DNA of 64,000 bases from an uncultured Alphaproteobacteria bacterium (GTDB lineage: Bacteria > Pseudomonadota > Alphaproteobacteria > Caulobacterales > Aquidulcibacteraceae), in the NCBI GenBank assembly GCA_902826335.1, contig CADEEL010000009.1, positions 32,977 through 96,976 on the forward strand, written 5' to 3'. Positions 33,983-43,737 of this stretch are shown piece by piece. The translations under genes and the position numbers were made by a program. Below the pieces are notes generated by a model. The model was not told where the DNA came from, made no database searches, and worked only from the letters and a program-made list of their open reading frames with translations. Numbering within the stretch: position 1 is the first letter of the stretch; each line of letters starts with the position of its first letter.

Positions 33983-35989
33983 ATGACGAGACCGGCGAAT
34001 TATGGAGACGATCGGGTGGGGGATGGTGACCAGCAGCTGCGGCGCGCGGCGAACGCCGTGCGCGCCCTGGCCGTCGATGCAGTGGAGGCGGCCAAAAGCG
34101 GCCATCCCGGCATGCCGATGGGCATGGCCGATGTCGCAACGGTGCTCTTCGCGAACCACTTGAAGTTTGACGCCGCCGCGCCCGACTGGCCGGACCGTGA
34201 TCGCTTCGTCCTGTCCGCCGGCCATGGCTCGATGCTGCTCTACGCGCTGCTGCACCTCACCGGCTATGCCGACATGACGATCGAGGAGATCAAGCGCTTC
34301 CGCCAGCTTGGTTCGATCACCGCCGGGCACCCTGAATATGGCCACGCGACGGGTGTGGAGACCACAACGGGCCCGCTTGGTCAGGGCTTGGCCAACGCGG
34401 TTGGCATGGCCATCGCCGAAGCGCACCTCGCCGCGCGCTTTGGCGAAACGCTTGTCAATCACCGCACGTGGGTGATCGCCGGCGATGGCTGCTTGATGGA
34501 GGGCGTCAGCCACGAGGCGATCGCGCTTGCAGGCAAGCAGCGGCTCAATCGCCTCATCGTGTTGTGGGATGACAATTCCATTTCCATCGATGGGCAGGTG
34601 GAATTGGCCGATATCACGGATCAGCGCGCGCGCTTCGCGGCGGCCGGGTGGATGACGCTCGCGTGCGATGGCCACGATATTGCGTCGATCGATGCGGCGC
34701 TGACGAAAGCCGCATCGAGTGACCGGCCCGTTCTGATCGCCTGCAAGACAGTGATCGGCTATGGCGCGCCCACCAAGGCGGGAACGAAATCCGCCCATGG
34801 CGAAGTGTTAGGCGCAGCGGAAGCCGCCGCGGCCAAGGCCGCCTGGGGGTGGACGAGCGCCCCGTTTGAAATACCCGAAGACGTGGCCGCCTTTTGGCGC
34901 GCGATTGGCGCGCGCGGCCAGGCCGCGCGGCGTGATTGGTCCGCGCGTTTGGCGGCGTCGCCGCATCGCAGCGCGTTCGAAGCGGCGCTCGAGGGCGATG
35001 TTTCGCAGGCGGCCCTTGCTGCGTTGCGGGCGCATACGAACGCCATGGCGCAAACGAAGCCTGCGCTGGCGACGCGCGCGGCCTCCGGCGCGGCGCTGGA
35101 GGCGATGTTCGCCGCTGAACCCGCGCTGATTGGCGGCTCGGCCGATCTCACCGGCTCCAACAACACCCTGGTGAAAGGCGCCGGCGTCTTTTCGCCCAGC
35201 GCGCGCGGCGGCCGCTACATCCATTATGGCGTGCGCGAACATGCGATGGCCGCCGCCATGAACGGCATGGCCTTGCATGGCGGCGTCATTCCCTATGGCG
35301 GTACCTTTCTGGTGTTCTCGGATTATGCGCGTCCGGCGATCCGTTTGGCGGCGCTGATGGGCGTGCGCGTCATACATGTGGCGACGCATGACTCGATCGG
35401 CCTCGGCGAGGACGGGCCGACGCACCAGCCGGTCGAACACCTCGCCAGCCTGCGCGCCATCCCCAATCTCCACGTGTTTCGTCCCTGCGATGCGGTCGAG
35501 ACGGCCGAGTGTTGGGAGCTTGCCTTGCTGCGCAAGGACGGGCCAAGCGTGCTCGCCCTCTCGCGCCAGGCGACGCCGGCGCTGCGCGCAGACGCAGACG
35601 AAAATCTCAGCGCGCGCGGCGCTTACGAACTGACGCCGGCCGATGGGAAGGCGAAGGTCTCTCTCTTCGCCACGGGCACGGAAGTCGCCTTGGCGTTGGC
35701 CGCGCGCGACATATTGCAGGCCGAGGGATTGCCGACGCGGATCGTGTCTGTGCCGTGCTTCGAGCTGTTTGAGCTGCAGGACGATGATTACACGAACAGC
35801 GTGATCGGGGACGCTGAGGCCGCCGTGGCGATCGAGGCGGGAATCGCCCAGGGCTGGACGGACTTGATCGGTCCGTGCGGCTTCGTCGGCATGTGGGGCT
35901 TCGGCGCCTCCGCGCCGGCGAAAGACCTATACCGCCATTTTGACATCACGCCCGAAGCCATTGTCGAAGCCGTGAAGAGCTTGCTTTAG
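33983..35989 (+). CDS. tkt: Transketolase
   Basis: A thiamine diphosphate enzyme that moves two-carbon units between sugar phosphates. The PP domain (1-310) contains [36 protein letters not shown] and the ThDP-binding [15 protein letters not shown]. The Pyr domain contains [20 protein letters not shown] with the catalytic Glu, and [22 protein letters not shown] 33983 yields 668 residues, normal for the family. Two palindromic repeats fill the 182 bases upstream. Its stop overlaps that of the convergent O-antigen ligase gene by 4 bases. Confidence 0.97.
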   Translation: MTRPANYGDDRVGDGDQQLRRAANAVRALAVDAVEAAKSGHPGMPMGMADVATVLFANHLKFDAAAPDWPDRDRFVLSAGHGSMLLYALLHLTGYADMTIEEIKRFRQLGSITAGHPEYGHATGVETTTGPLGQGLANAVGMAIAEAHLAARFGETLVNHRTWVIAGDGCLMEGVSHEAIALAGKQRLNRLIVLWDDNSISIDGQVELADITDQRARFAAAGWMTLACDGHDIASIDAALTKAASSDRPVLIACKTVIGYGAPTKAGTKSAHGEVLGAAEAAAAKAAWGWTSAPFEIPEDVAAFWRAIGARGQAARRDWSARLAASPHRSAFEAALEGDVSQAALAALRAHTNAMAQTKPALATRAASGAALEAMFAAEPALIGGSADLTGSNNTLVKGAGVFSPSARGGRYIHYGVREHAMAAAMNGMALHGGVIPYGGTFLVFSDYARPAIRLAALMGVRVIHVATHDSIGLGEDGPTHQPVEHLASLRAIPNLHVFRPCDAVETAECWELALLRKDGPSVLALSRQATPALRADADENLSARGAYELTPADGKAKVSLFATGTEVALALAARDILQAEGLPTRIVSVPCFELFELQDDDYTNSVIGDAEAAVAIEAGIAQGWTDLIGPCGFVGMWGFGASAPAKDLYRHFDITPEAIVEAVKSLL

Positions 35990-37164
35990 CTTGTCGCGCG
36001 TGCCGCCCCGGCGAGCGCGGCGGCTGTAAACAGCGCGGCGATCCACCATTCCTGCCACACGCCGAAGCTGACATTGGCGATAACCGCGCCCGCCGCCAGC
36101 GTTGCGCATGCGGAGGCGCGCGCGAGGCGCAATTCCTTGAGCGCGCGCGCCGCCATCGCCGTGCCGATGATGACGCAAGCGCTCGCCAGCGCCGCGCCAA
36201 TCAAGCCGGTCTCCAGCCAAATCTGCAGCGGACCATTGTGGGGATGCAGCGGCACAAGGCCGTGTTCAATCCCGCGTGTCGTCGCCATTTCGTCCGCATA
36301 GCCGCGCGACGCATCGAGGCCGTGGCCGATCAGCGGCGCTTCGGCGATGCGCGCGGAGACAAAGCGCCAGATCACCGCGCGGATCGCCCAGGAATCCGGT
36401 GATCGCTCGACCAGGAAGGCGAGGCGGTCGAGCAGCCACGGCAGCGCCCACGGCGCCGCCAGGATCCAACCCGCCAGCAGCGCGCCCAACGCGGGAATTA
36501 TGACGCGCGGCGCGACCCAGCCGAGCGCGAACGCGCACAGGCCCGCCAAAAACGCCGCTGCGTTCGCCGCCATCACGAATTGCAGCGAGAGCCAGCCCAC
36601 CACGGGAAGCAGCAGCAGCGCGATGGCGCGGTGCATGCGCCCGCCGCCAAGCCAGCCGCCAAGTCCGGCCCAATAAGTCAGAACCAGCAGCGTCACGCCT
36701 TGGCCCGGATTGCGCAGCAGCGCGATCGGATCCGTGGTCGGCGGAAACATGCGCGTCAACGCCAGGTCGAACAACGCCTCAATGAGGCCCAGCGTCGCCA
36801 GCGCGCCAACGCCGACTAGGGCGACGGTGCGCATGCGCGCGCGCTGGCAAGACCACACGCCTGCGCAGAACAGCAGCCCCGTCGCCAGAATGCCAAGCAG
36901 GCGCGGGCCTTGCGTGGTGAACGCCGGCGCCCAGAGGGCGCTGAGCGCCACATAGCCGCCGGCGATCGCCAGCGCCGCCACAAAAGGCCAAGCCGCACGC
37001 GCCGCCCCCGTCACACTGCGCCACGGCGCGCCGGCGGCGCCCGCCGCGGAGACCAGAAGGGTCATGCCGAGCCCGCCGGCGATCGAAATAAGGGGAAAGA
37101 CCAGGAAAAATCCGGAGAACACCGCGTCTGCGAGCCCGGCCCGCTTGTCGTCAGAAACTTGCAT
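35986..37164 (-). CDS. O-antigen ligase/polymerase family membrane protein
   Basis: A polytopic inner-membrane protein of 392 residues with roughly ten hydrophobic segments. The periplasmic loop contains [11 protein letters not shown] and [20 protein letters not shown], the Wzy_C-type motif shared by O-antigen ligases (WaaL) and polymerases (Wzy). It would join undecaprenyl-linked glycan to lipid A core or to itself; sequence alone does not separate these. An ABC exporter in the locus (42925-44532) makes ligase the more likely role, because ABC-dependent O-antigens do not need Wzy. ATG 37164 is chosen over a TTG at 37179. Confidence 0.82.
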   Translation of the reverse strand: MQVSDDKRAGLADAVFSGFFLVFPLISIAGGLGMTLLVSAAGAAGAPWRSVTGAARAAWPFVAALAIAGGYVALSALWAPAFTTQGPRLLGILATGLLFCAGVWSCQRARMRTVALVGVGALATLGLIEALFDLALTRMFPPTTDPIALLRNPGQGVTLLVLTYWAGLGGWLGGGRMHRAIALLLLPVVGWLSLQFVMAANAAAFLAGLCAFALGWVAPRVIIPALGALLAGWILAAPWALPWLLDRLAFLVERSPDSWAIRAVIWRFVSARIAEAPLIGHGLDASRGYADEMATTRGIEHGLVPLHPHNGPLQIWLETGLIGAALASACVIIGTAMAARALKELRLARASACATLAAGAVIANVSFGVWQEWWIAALFTAAALAGAARATS

Positions 37165-37255
37165 TGTCGGCCGCTCCAACTGGCGTGAGCCACCACAAGC
37201 GTGCGCGCGCGGTCAAGCGCTTGACGCTTCCGCGCATGGCTGCGAGGGGTGGCCG

Positions 37256-38314
37256 ATGCGCGTTCTGGTCACCGGCGGCGCGGGATTTATCGGCTCGGCG
37301 TTCGTTCGCGCGGCGCTAGCGCAGGGCGCCCACGTTTGCACGCTCGATAAACTGACCTATGCGGGCCGTTTGTCCAATCTCGAGGAAGTTTCCGACCACC
37401 CAAGGCGCCAATTCGTCCGTGGAGACATCAATGACGCACACTTGGTTGCCGATGTCCTGAGATCATTCGCGCCGGATTCAATCGTAAACTTCGCCGCCGA
37501 AACACATGTCGATCGTTCGATAACGGACGCCGCCGCCTTTGTGCACACGAATGTACAGGGCGTGCACACGCTGCTCGACGCCGCGCTGCGCTATTGGGAG
37601 CGTTTACCCGAGACCGCAGCCAGGGCGCGCTTTAGATTTCTGCAAATATCCACGGACGAAGTGTTTGGCGCGCTGGGGCCCATAGGCGCCTTCACCGAGG
37701 CGACGCCTTACGCGCCGCGCTCGCCTTATGCGGCGAGTAAGGCTGCCGGCGATCATCTGGTGCGCGCGTGGCGCCACACTTATAATCTGCCGGCCATGAT
37801 CGCCATCAGCTCAAACAATTATGGTCCGCGGCAGTTTCCTGAAAAATTCATACCCATGGCGATTATCAACGCGATCGAAGAAGAGCCGATCGGCCTTTAT
37901 GGCGATGGCGCGCAGATTCGTGACTGGATTCATGTTGATGATCATGTCACGGCGCTGCTGGAGATCCTCCAGCGCGGTGAGCTGGGGCAATCTTATCTCG
38001 TCGGCGCCCGCAACGAGCGGAAAAACATCGATGTTGCGGCCGCGATTTGCGACATCGTCGATGAATTATGTCCGCGTTCGGGGCAGGGCGCACGCCGGCG
38101 CCTTATAGCGCTTGTGCCGGATCGCCCCGGTCATGACCGCCGCTACGCTGTCGACTGCGCAAAGCTGGAGCGCACGCTTGGTTGGCGCGCCGCCGTGGGG
38201 TTCGAGCAGGGCTTGCGCCAAACCGTCGCGTGGTATCTTGCGCATCGTGACTGGTGGGCGCCAGTGAAAGGCGTCGCCTCAAAGCGGCTGGGCATGCGCG
38301 CGGTCGCTGAATAA
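37256..38314 (+). CDS. rfbB: dTDP-glucose 4,6-dehydratase
   Basis: Second step of dTDP-L-rhamnose synthesis. RVLVTGGAGFIGSAFVRAAL is the NAD site, HVDRSITDAAAFVHTNVQG and STDEVFGALG are RmlB signatures, and YAASKAAGDHLV carries YxxxK. ISSNNYGPRQFPEKFIP is also typical. ATG 37256 starts directly at the Rossmann fold, giving 352 residues. rfbC follows after 4 bases. It is divergent from the O-antigen ligase gene. Confidence 0.95.
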   Translation: MRVLVTGGAGFIGSAFVRAALAQGAHVCTLDKLTYAGRLSNLEEVSDHPRRQFVRGDINDAHLVADVLRSFAPDSIVNFAAETHVDRSITDAAAFVHTNVQGVHTLLDAALRYWERLPETAARARFRFLQISTDEVFGALGPIGAFTEATPYAPRSPYAASKAAGDHLVRAWRHTYNLPAMIAISSNNYGPRQFPEKFIPMAIINAIEEEPIGLYGDGAQIRDWIHVDDHVTALLEILQRGELGQSYLVGARNERKNIDVAAAICDIVDELCPRSGQGARRRLIALVPDRPGHDRRYAVDCAKLERTLGWRAAVGFEQGLRQTVAWYLAHRDWWAPVKGVASKRLGMRAVAE

Positions 38315-38318
38315 CCGC

Positions 38319-38870
38319 ATGCGAATAGAGCGCGCCGTGATCGGAGAGGTTCTCATCATCCATGAGCACCAACGCGCCGATGAGCGCGGCTGGTTGTCTG
38401 AGACCTATCGCGCCACGCGACTGGTCGAATTCGGCGTGGATTGCCATTGGAATCAGGAGAATCTCGTCTTCACCAAGCGGAGCGGAACGCTGCGAGGCCT
38501 CCACTTCCAGGCGCCGCCGCACGCGCAGGCGAAGCTGGTCCGCGTGCTCAAGGGCGAAGTGTTCGATGTGGCGGTTGATCTCAGAATAAATGCGCCGACC
38601 TTCGGCCGCCATGTCGCGATGAGATTGAGCGCCCATCAGGGCCCCCAAATCTATGTGCCCGCCGGCTTTGCGCACGGCTATTGCACGCTGACGGACGATG
38701 CCGAGCTTTTGTACAAATGCAGCGCTGAATATGAGCCCGTCTCGGAGGCGGGGCTCATATGGAATGATCCGGCGCTTGAAATCGACTGGCCCTTCGACTC
38801 TGCACGCATGATCGTGAATACGCGCGATGCGGCCTGGCCGCGCCTCGCGGAGCTCAGGTCGCCGTTCTAG
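38319..38870 (+). CDS. rfbC: dTDP-4-dehydrorhamnose 3,5-epimerase
   Basis: A 183-residue cupin epimerase for the third rhamnose step. SGTLRGLHFQAPPHAQAKLV holds the catalytic His, VRVLKGEVFDVAVDLR follows, and IYVPAGFAHGYCTL and LLYKCSAEYEP contain the conserved Tyr and His neighbourhood. It is 4 bases after rfbB and overlaps the convergent rfbD stop by 4 bases. Confidence 0.95.
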   Translation: MRIERAVIGEVLIIHEHQRADERGWLSETYRATRLVEFGVDCHWNQENLVFTKRSGTLRGLHFQAPPHAQAKLVRVLKGEVFDVAVDLRINAPTFGRHVAMRLSAHQGPQIYVPAGFAHGYCTLTDDAELLYKCSAEYEPVSEAGLIWNDPALEIDWPFDSARMIVNTRDAAWPRLAELRSPF

Positions 38871-39739
38871 CCTATATCCGCAAAGCAGGCGCTGAGCGCG
38901 TCGCGCCAGGTGCGCGGCTTCCATCCGAACGTCGCCTCGAACAGCGAATGATCGAGCCGGCTGTCCGGCGGCCTTGCCGCCGCGCCCGGCGCGCGGTTTG
39001 TGAGCGTTCGCTCGATGCGCGCATGAGAAAGACCACGCGCCGCCGCCTCCGCCATCAAGGCTTCCGCGAACTCGGCTCGGCTCGCCGCGCCTCTATTCGC
39101 GAAATGGAAAACGCCTTCAGCCTCCTTGGCGCGCGCGCGCAGGCGGTCAACGCAGACAAGGCACGCGCGCGCGAGATCGCCGCAATAGGTCGGCGTGCCG
39201 ATCTGGTCGGCGACGACGTCAAGTGCGGATTGGTTGGCCGCACGCGCGAGAAGCCGTGTCGCGAAATTATCTCCGTACAAGGAAAACAGCCAAGACGTGC
39301 GTAAAATCGCCGCGCGCGCGCCAGCGCCCAGCACACGCGCGTCGCCCGCCGCTTTTGAACGCCCATAGGCGTTGATTGGCGCGGCCGCGTCGCGTTCGAC
39401 ATAAGGCGCGCCCTTTGTTCCGTCGAACACATAATCCGTCGATATGTGAACGAGTGGAAGGTCGAGCCGCGCGGCCGCCTTGGCGAGTGCATGCGGCGCA
39501 TCGCAATTTAGGGCGAACGCGGCCGCTTCGTCACGCTCCGCGGCGTCGACATCCGTGAACGCAGCGGCGTTGATGATGGCCTCAGGCGCAACCGCGCCGA
39601 TCGTGCGCGCCAGAGCCTCCAGCGAAAAGTCAATCTCGCCGCGCCCGCGAAACACCATTTCATGGCGTGCTTCGCCCGTCGCGGCGAGCGCGCGCGCGAA
39701 CTGGCCGGACCGGCCGATGATGAGAAGTCGAACCGCCAC
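38867..39739 (-). CDS. rfbD: dTDP-4-dehydrorhamnose reductase
   Basis: Last step of dTDP-L-rhamnose synthesis, using NAD(P)H. RLLIIGRSGQFARALA is the nucleotide site, EAIINAAAFTDVDAAE is the RmlD signature, and YGRSKAAGD holds YxxxK. DQIGTPTYCGDLA and a C-terminal RPPDSRLDHSLFEATFG region also match. GTG at 39739 is chosen because it lies just before the first strand; the frame extends to 39802 with no support. About 290 residues. It faces rfbC and is divergent from the DUF2793 gene. Confidence 0.93.
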   Translation of the reverse strand: MAVRLLIIGRSGQFARALAATGEARHEMVFRGRGEIDFSLEALARTIGAVAPEAIINAAAFTDVDAAERDEAAAFALNCDAPHALAKAAARLDLPLVHISTDYVFDGTKGAPYVERDAAAPINAYGRSKAAGDARVLGAGARAAILRTSWLFSLYGDNFATRLLARAANQSALDVVADQIGTPTYCGDLARACLVCVDRLRARAKEAEGVFHFANRGAASRAEFAEALMAEAAARGLSHARIERTLTNRAPGAAARPPDSRLDHSLFEATFGWKPRTWRDALSACFADIG

Positions 39740-39828
39740 GCTGCGCCGCCACGATTGGGAGGACAAGCGCGCATCAATCCGACAGGTCCGCGCCGGATGC
39801 AAACTGCCTGGCGATCAAGGGAGCGCCC

Positions 39829-41058
39829 ATGTCCGAACAGAGCACAAATCTGCAATTGCCGTTTCTGCAGCCTGCCCAGGCGCAAAAGCACGTCACCGTC
39901 AATGAAAGCCTTCTGCGCCTCGATGCATTGGTGCAGGCCGCGATCGTATCGCGCACGATATCGGCTGAGCCGGCGGCGCCGGCCGATGGCGCGCGTTATG
40001 TGCTGCCGGCCGGTAAGAGCGGCGCGGCTTGGGGGCCGATGGCGGTTGGCGCGCTCGCCTATTGGCGCGATGGCGCGTGGGAAGCGTTGACGCCGAAGCC
40101 GGGCTGGCTGGCTTATGTCGCCGATGAGGGCGTGTTCGTCGCCTATGACGGCGTCGCCTGGGCGCGCGCCGCGCCGCCGACCGTGTGCGAAACGTTCGCC
40201 GCGTCCGGCGTATGGACGAAACCCGCCGGCTGTACGGCGGTGTTCGTGCAGGCCGTTGGCGGCGGCGGCGGCGGCGGAGGCGGTGCACGCGTGGCGACCG
40301 GTACCGCCGCGTCGGGCGGCGCCGGCGGCGGCGGCGGCGCCATCGCGGAGGGGTGGTTGGCGGCCAGCGCGCTGTCCGCCTCGGAAACAATCACCATTGG
40401 CGCCGGCGGGGCGGGCGGCGCTGGCGCGACCACAAATGGCGCGGCAGGCGCCAATGGCGCGGCGGGCGCAAACTCCTCGTTCGGCGCCCACCTCATCGCG
40501 TTTGGCGGCGGGCGCGGCGCGGGCGGCCAGATTGGCGCACATGCCGGCGGCGGCGGCGGCGCGGGCAGCGTGCAGGCGGGCGGAGACGCGAGCGGCGCGA
40601 CAGCCGGCGCGAGCGGCAATGCCGGCGGCGCCGTTGGCGGCTCGAACGCGGTGGGCGGCGTGGGCAATCTCTCCGCTGGCGGCGGTGGCGGCGCGAACGG
40701 CGCTGCCGGCAATCGCGGCGGGCATGCGCAGATCGGCGCCGCCGGCGGCGGCGCGGGCGGCGGACTAGCGACGACGCCAGCAAGCTTAGCTGGCGGCGAT
40801 GGCGGCCAAACGCGCGGTGTTTATGCGCCGGCTCAGGGCGGCGCGGCCGCGAGCGCCGGCGCCGCCGCCCCAACACCGGATGGCCCAGCCGGCGGCGGCG
40901 GGGGAGGCGGCGGCTCGAACGCGGCGGGTGTCGGTGGCGCTGGCGGCCTTGGCGCGCGCGGCGCGGGCGGCGGAGGCGGCGGCTCAGGCCTGTCCGCCGA
41001 TGGCGGCGCAGGGGGCGCGGGCGGGGCAGGCTGGGTGCGCGTCGTCTCGTTCTTCTAA
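39829..41058 (+). CDS. DUF2793 and glycine-rich domain protein of phage-tail/GTA type
   Basis: A 409-residue protein. Residues 1-120 match DUF2793, known from phage and gene-transfer-agent tail modules: LQLPFLQPAQAQKHVTVNES, then WGPMAVGALAYWRDGAWEAL. Near residue 125, ASGVWTKPAGCTAVFVQAVG is the usual start of a glycine-rich tail-fibre-like domain, and the remainder is mostly glycine and alanine repeats ending [16 protein letters not shown] at 39818-39824 supports the start. There is no signal peptide and no other phage gene nearby. It sits alone between rfbD and a glycosyltransferase. A glycan-binding or surface role is speculative. Confidence 0.75.
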   Translation: MSEQSTNLQLPFLQPAQAQKHVTVNESLLRLDALVQAAIVSRTISAEPAAPADGARYVLPAGKSGAAWGPMAVGALAYWRDGAWEALTPKPGWLAYVADEGVFVAYDGVAWARAAPPTVCETFAASGVWTKPAGCTAVFVQAVGGGGGGGGGARVATGTAASGGAGGGGGAIAEGWLAASALSASETITIGAGGAGGAGATTNGAAGANGAAGANSSFGAHLIAFGGGRGAGGQIGAHAGGGGGAGSVQAGGDASGATAGASGNAGGAVGGSNAVGGVGNLSAGGGGGANGAAGNRGGHAQIGAAGGGAGGGLATTPASLAGGDGGQTRGVYAPAQGGAAASAGAAAPTPDGPAGGGGGGGGSNAAGVGGAGGLGARGAGGGGGGSGLSADGGAGGAGGAGWVRVVSFF

Positions 41059-42038
41059 TCGCCGCCGCGTCGTGGCGCGCGTTGCAACACAGAGAAGGGC
41101 GACCACACACAAGCGCGCGCAATGTCGAGGCTCGAAGCGCGCCGCTGGCGCTGCACGTCGCGGCGCATATGCATCATGAACGGTATACCCCGCACGCCAT
41201 CCAGGACGCCGCGCCATGTCGCGCGCGCGGACCCGCGAAACAGGGACCAGATCAGAATGAAAAGCGTCGCGCCAATATGAAGCGGCGCGGCGAGAATGAG
41301 CAGCGGACCCGGCATGTTCTTGACGAACGTCCAGACCCGATTGCGCGTTCCATGGTAGCGCGCGAAATCGGAATGTCCGCCTGACGCGCCGCCGCCGACA
41401 TGCACGACGATCGCGTCGTTCGCTTGGCGGATGCGCCACCCAAGCAGGCGCAGGCGAAAGCCGAGATCGACATCCTCGCAATAGCAAAAGAACGCGCTGT
41501 CAAATCCGCCCGCTGCTTGAAACGCTTCACGGCGATAAAGCGCGGCGGCCGCGCACACGCTGAACGGCGCGCTTGAGCGCGGGCCGACGCGCTTTCTCAA
41601 ATGCAGCGCGCGATAGGCCAGCCCACCGATCCAATATTCGTCGCCCGCGCCGTCCAGCAGCGTCGGATCGTGGGCGCAAACCTGTAGCGATCCAATTGCG
41701 CCGTACAAAGGGTCGGCCTCGGCGGCCGCGACCAGCCGCGCGAGCCAGTCGGGCGCGGGAAAAGCATCCGGATTGAGACAGATGAAATAGTCTGCATCGA
41801 GACGGGCGAAGGCGTGATTGTTCGCTGCCGCAAAGCCGAAATTCACCTCGAATTGAACGAGTTCTCCTTGTTCAGGCATGTCGGCCTGCGTGAGGCGCTC
41901 TTCCTGCGCGGACGCATTGTCGATGACGACGAGGCGAAACGCCTGAAGCGTCTGCGCTTCAAGCGCCGCCTTGAGGCGTGGCCAATACTGTTTCGTATTG
42001 TAGGTGACGACTGCGACGCCAATGCTGGGCGCGCTCAT
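41055..42038 (-). CDS. Family 2 glycosyltransferase
   Basis: A 327-residue GT-A transferase similar to rhamnosyltransferases. [20 protein letters not shown] starts the fold. [19 protein letters not shown] and NPDAFP form the donor site, and [20 protein letters not shown] carries the ED catalytic pair. Weak hydrophobic segments near the C-terminus ([20 protein letters not shown]) may attach it to the membrane. Its start overlaps rfbA by 4 bases, so dTDP-rhamnose is a reasonable donor. Confidence 0.87.
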   Translation of the reverse strand: MSAPSIGVAVVTYNTKQYWPRLKAALEAQTLQAFRLVVIDNASAQEERLTQADMPEQGELVQFEVNFGFAAANNHAFARLDADYFICLNPDAFPAPDWLARLVAAAEADPLYGAIGSLQVCAHDPTLLDGAGDEYWIGGLAYRALHLRKRVGPRSSAPFSVCAAAALYRREAFQAAGGFDSAFFCYCEDVDLGFRLRLLGWRIRQANDAIVVHVGGGASGGHSDFARYHGTRNRVWTFVKNMPGPLLILAAPLHIGATLFILIWSLFRGSARATWRGVLDGVRGIPFMMHMRRDVQRQRRASSLDIARACVWSPFSVLQRAPRRGGD

Positions 42039-42910
42039 CGCGCCGCCGTGCGCGCCAAGTCCATGAGGTAGCGCCCATACTCGCTGGCGCCCATCTCCCG
42101 GCCCATGCGCGCGACGTCCGCCGCGCCGATATAGCCGAGCGTCAGCGCGATCTCCTCCGGGCAGGCGACCTTGAGGCCTTGCCGCGACTCGATCGTCCGC
42201 ACGAACGCCGATGCATCGTGAAGACTGTCATGCGTGCCGGTGTCGAGCCACGCAAATCCGCGCCCAAGGCGATCAACACGCAGCGCGCCCTCGCGCAGAT
42301 AGCGCAAATTAAGGTCGGTGATTTCCAACTCGCCGCGTGAAGAAGGTTGAAGTTCTGCGGCGAAGTCCACCGCGCGCGCGTCATAGAAGTAAAGACCCGT
42401 GACCGCCCAGTCGGAGCGCGACTGGGTTGGCTTTTCCTCGATGTCGATCACGCCTTCATCTGCGTCGAACACCACAACGCCGTAGCGCCCCGGATCGCGA
42501 ACGCGATAGGCGAAAATGCACGCGCCCGCTTCAATCGCGGCGGCCGCGCGCAACCGCCCGCCAAGATCGTGGCCGAAAAAGAGGTTGTCGCCGAGAATCA
42601 GCGCGACTCGATCTCCGGCGATGAAATCGCGCGCGATCAAAAGTGCGTCCGCAATGCCCCGGGGCTCATCTTGTGTCGTGTAAGAGAGGCGCACGCCCCA
42701 TTGTGAGCCGTCGCCCAGCATGGACTGGAACAGCGCCGCGTCGCGCGGCGTCGTGATGATAAGCATGTCGCGCAGGCCCGCGAGCATCAAAGTCGTCAAC
42801 GGGTAATAAATCATCGGCTTGTCGTGGATTGGCAGCGCCTGCTTGGAGAGCGCGCGCGTCGCCGGCCAGAGCCGCGCGCCCGTTCCCCCCGCCAGGATCA
42901 CCCCACGCAT
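42035..42910 (-). CDS. rfbA: Glucose-1-phosphate thymidylyltransferase
   Basis: First step of dTDP-rhamnose synthesis: dTTP plus glucose-1-phosphate to dTDP-glucose. [20 protein letters not shown] is the nucleotidyltransferase signature. [27 protein letters not shown] and [12 protein letters not shown] are typical of RmlA, and [17 protein letters not shown] marks the C-terminal region. At 291 residues it is full length. It precedes the glycosyltransferase at 41055 with a 4-base overlap and follows the ABC genes on the same strand. Confidence 0.95.
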   Translation of the reverse strand: MRGVILAGGTGARLWPATRALSKQALPIHDKPMIYYPLTTLMLAGLRDMLIITTPRDAALFQSMLGDGSQWGVRLSYTTQDEPRGIADALLIARDFIAGDRVALILGDNLFFGHDLGGRLRAAAAIEAGACIFAYRVRDPGRYGVVVFDADEGVIDIEEKPTQSRSDWAVTGLYFYDARAVDFAAELQPSSRGELEITDLNLRYLREGALRVDRLGRGFAWLDTGTHDSLHDASAFVRTIESRQGLKVACPEEIALTLGYIGAADVARMGREMGASEYGRYLMDLARTAAR

Positions 42911-42924
42911 TGTGTGTGCTCGAC

Positions 42925-43734
42925 CTAACGCAAGTCCATGTCGGCGCCATCGCCGATCAGCCCGCGCTCCACCGAATTATCGGGCGCGTCGCGAATGCCG
43001 CGCATATAAGCGTCAAGCACGAGATTGGCCTCGCCCACCATCACGACGCGCCCCTTGTCCATCCAGCACACGACATTGCATAACCTGCGAATGAGGTCGA
43101 GGGCGTGCGACGAGAGCACAGCGATCTGGCTGGACTCCATGAGCTCCGTCATGCGCTGCTGGGCTTTTTCAACAAAGTCTGAATCCCCCGCGCCAAGCCA
43201 TTCGTCGAGAATGAGGATGTCGCCCCGTACGGACGTGCAGATCGCGAACAGGAGGCGCGCCCTCATGCCGTCGGAGTAGGTGCGCACCGGCAGGTGTATG
43301 AAGTCACCAAGGCCGGTCCAGCTTGGAATGTCCGCTCTGGCGGCGGCGATCTCAGCGTTCGTCGCACCGAGCAGGCGCATGGGCAGTTCGATATTTTGCA
43401 ACCCGCTGAGTTCGGGGTGAATGCCCAGTCCCTTGGCGATCAACGGCACGACCCGCCCTTCGATATCAAGCGAGCCTGTGTCGGGCGCGATGAGGCCGGC
43501 GAGCATGCGCAGCAAGGTGGACTTGCCGGCGCCATTGCGGCCCACGAGGCCCAGCCGTTGGCCCGCGCGCAATTCCCATGTGATGTTCGCGAGCGCTTGC
43601 ACGCCCACCGCGCCGGCGCCGCCCGCGCCTTGCCCACCGCGCAGACGCCGCATGGCGGCGACTTTCAGCGAGCGGCCGGTCATGTCGTACACCGGATACC
43701 AGAAGCTGACCTTTTTGAGCTTGATGTGCGCCAT
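42925..43734 (-). CDS. Polysaccharide ABC exporter, ATP-binding subunit
   Basis: Energises export of lipid-linked polysaccharide through the permease encoded just upstream. Walker A is [19 protein letters not shown], the signature region is [15 protein letters not shown] (SDGM in place of SGGQ, common in Wzt/KpsT/TagH), and Walker B is [12 protein letters not shown]. At 269 residues it lacks the C-terminal carbohydrate-binding domain of Wzt proteins that recognise capped O-antigens. An insert of about 15 Gly/Ala-rich residues lies near residue 35. The 3-base gap to the permease shows co-transcription. Confidence 0.9.
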   Translation of the reverse strand: MAHIKLKKVSFWYPVYDMTGRSLKVAAMRRLRGGQGAGGAGAVGVQALANITWELRAGQRLGLVGRNGAGKSTLLRMLAGLIAPDTGSLDIEGRVVPLIAKGLGIHPELSGLQNIELPMRLLGATNAEIAAARADIPSWTGLGDFIHLPVRTYSDGMRARLLFAICTSVRGDILILDEWLGAGDSDFVEKAQQRMTELMESSQIAVLSSHALDLIRRLCNVVCWMDKGRVVMVGEANLVLDAYMRGIRDAPDNSVERGLIGDGADMDLR

Positions 43735-43737
43735 CGT

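Noticed and set aside
40185..41384. An Arg-rich 399-codon frame overlapping the glycine-rich gene
   Set aside because: The GGC repeats of the DUF2793 gene produce arginine runs in another frame; it has no independent start signal and runs into the opposite glycosyltransferase gene.
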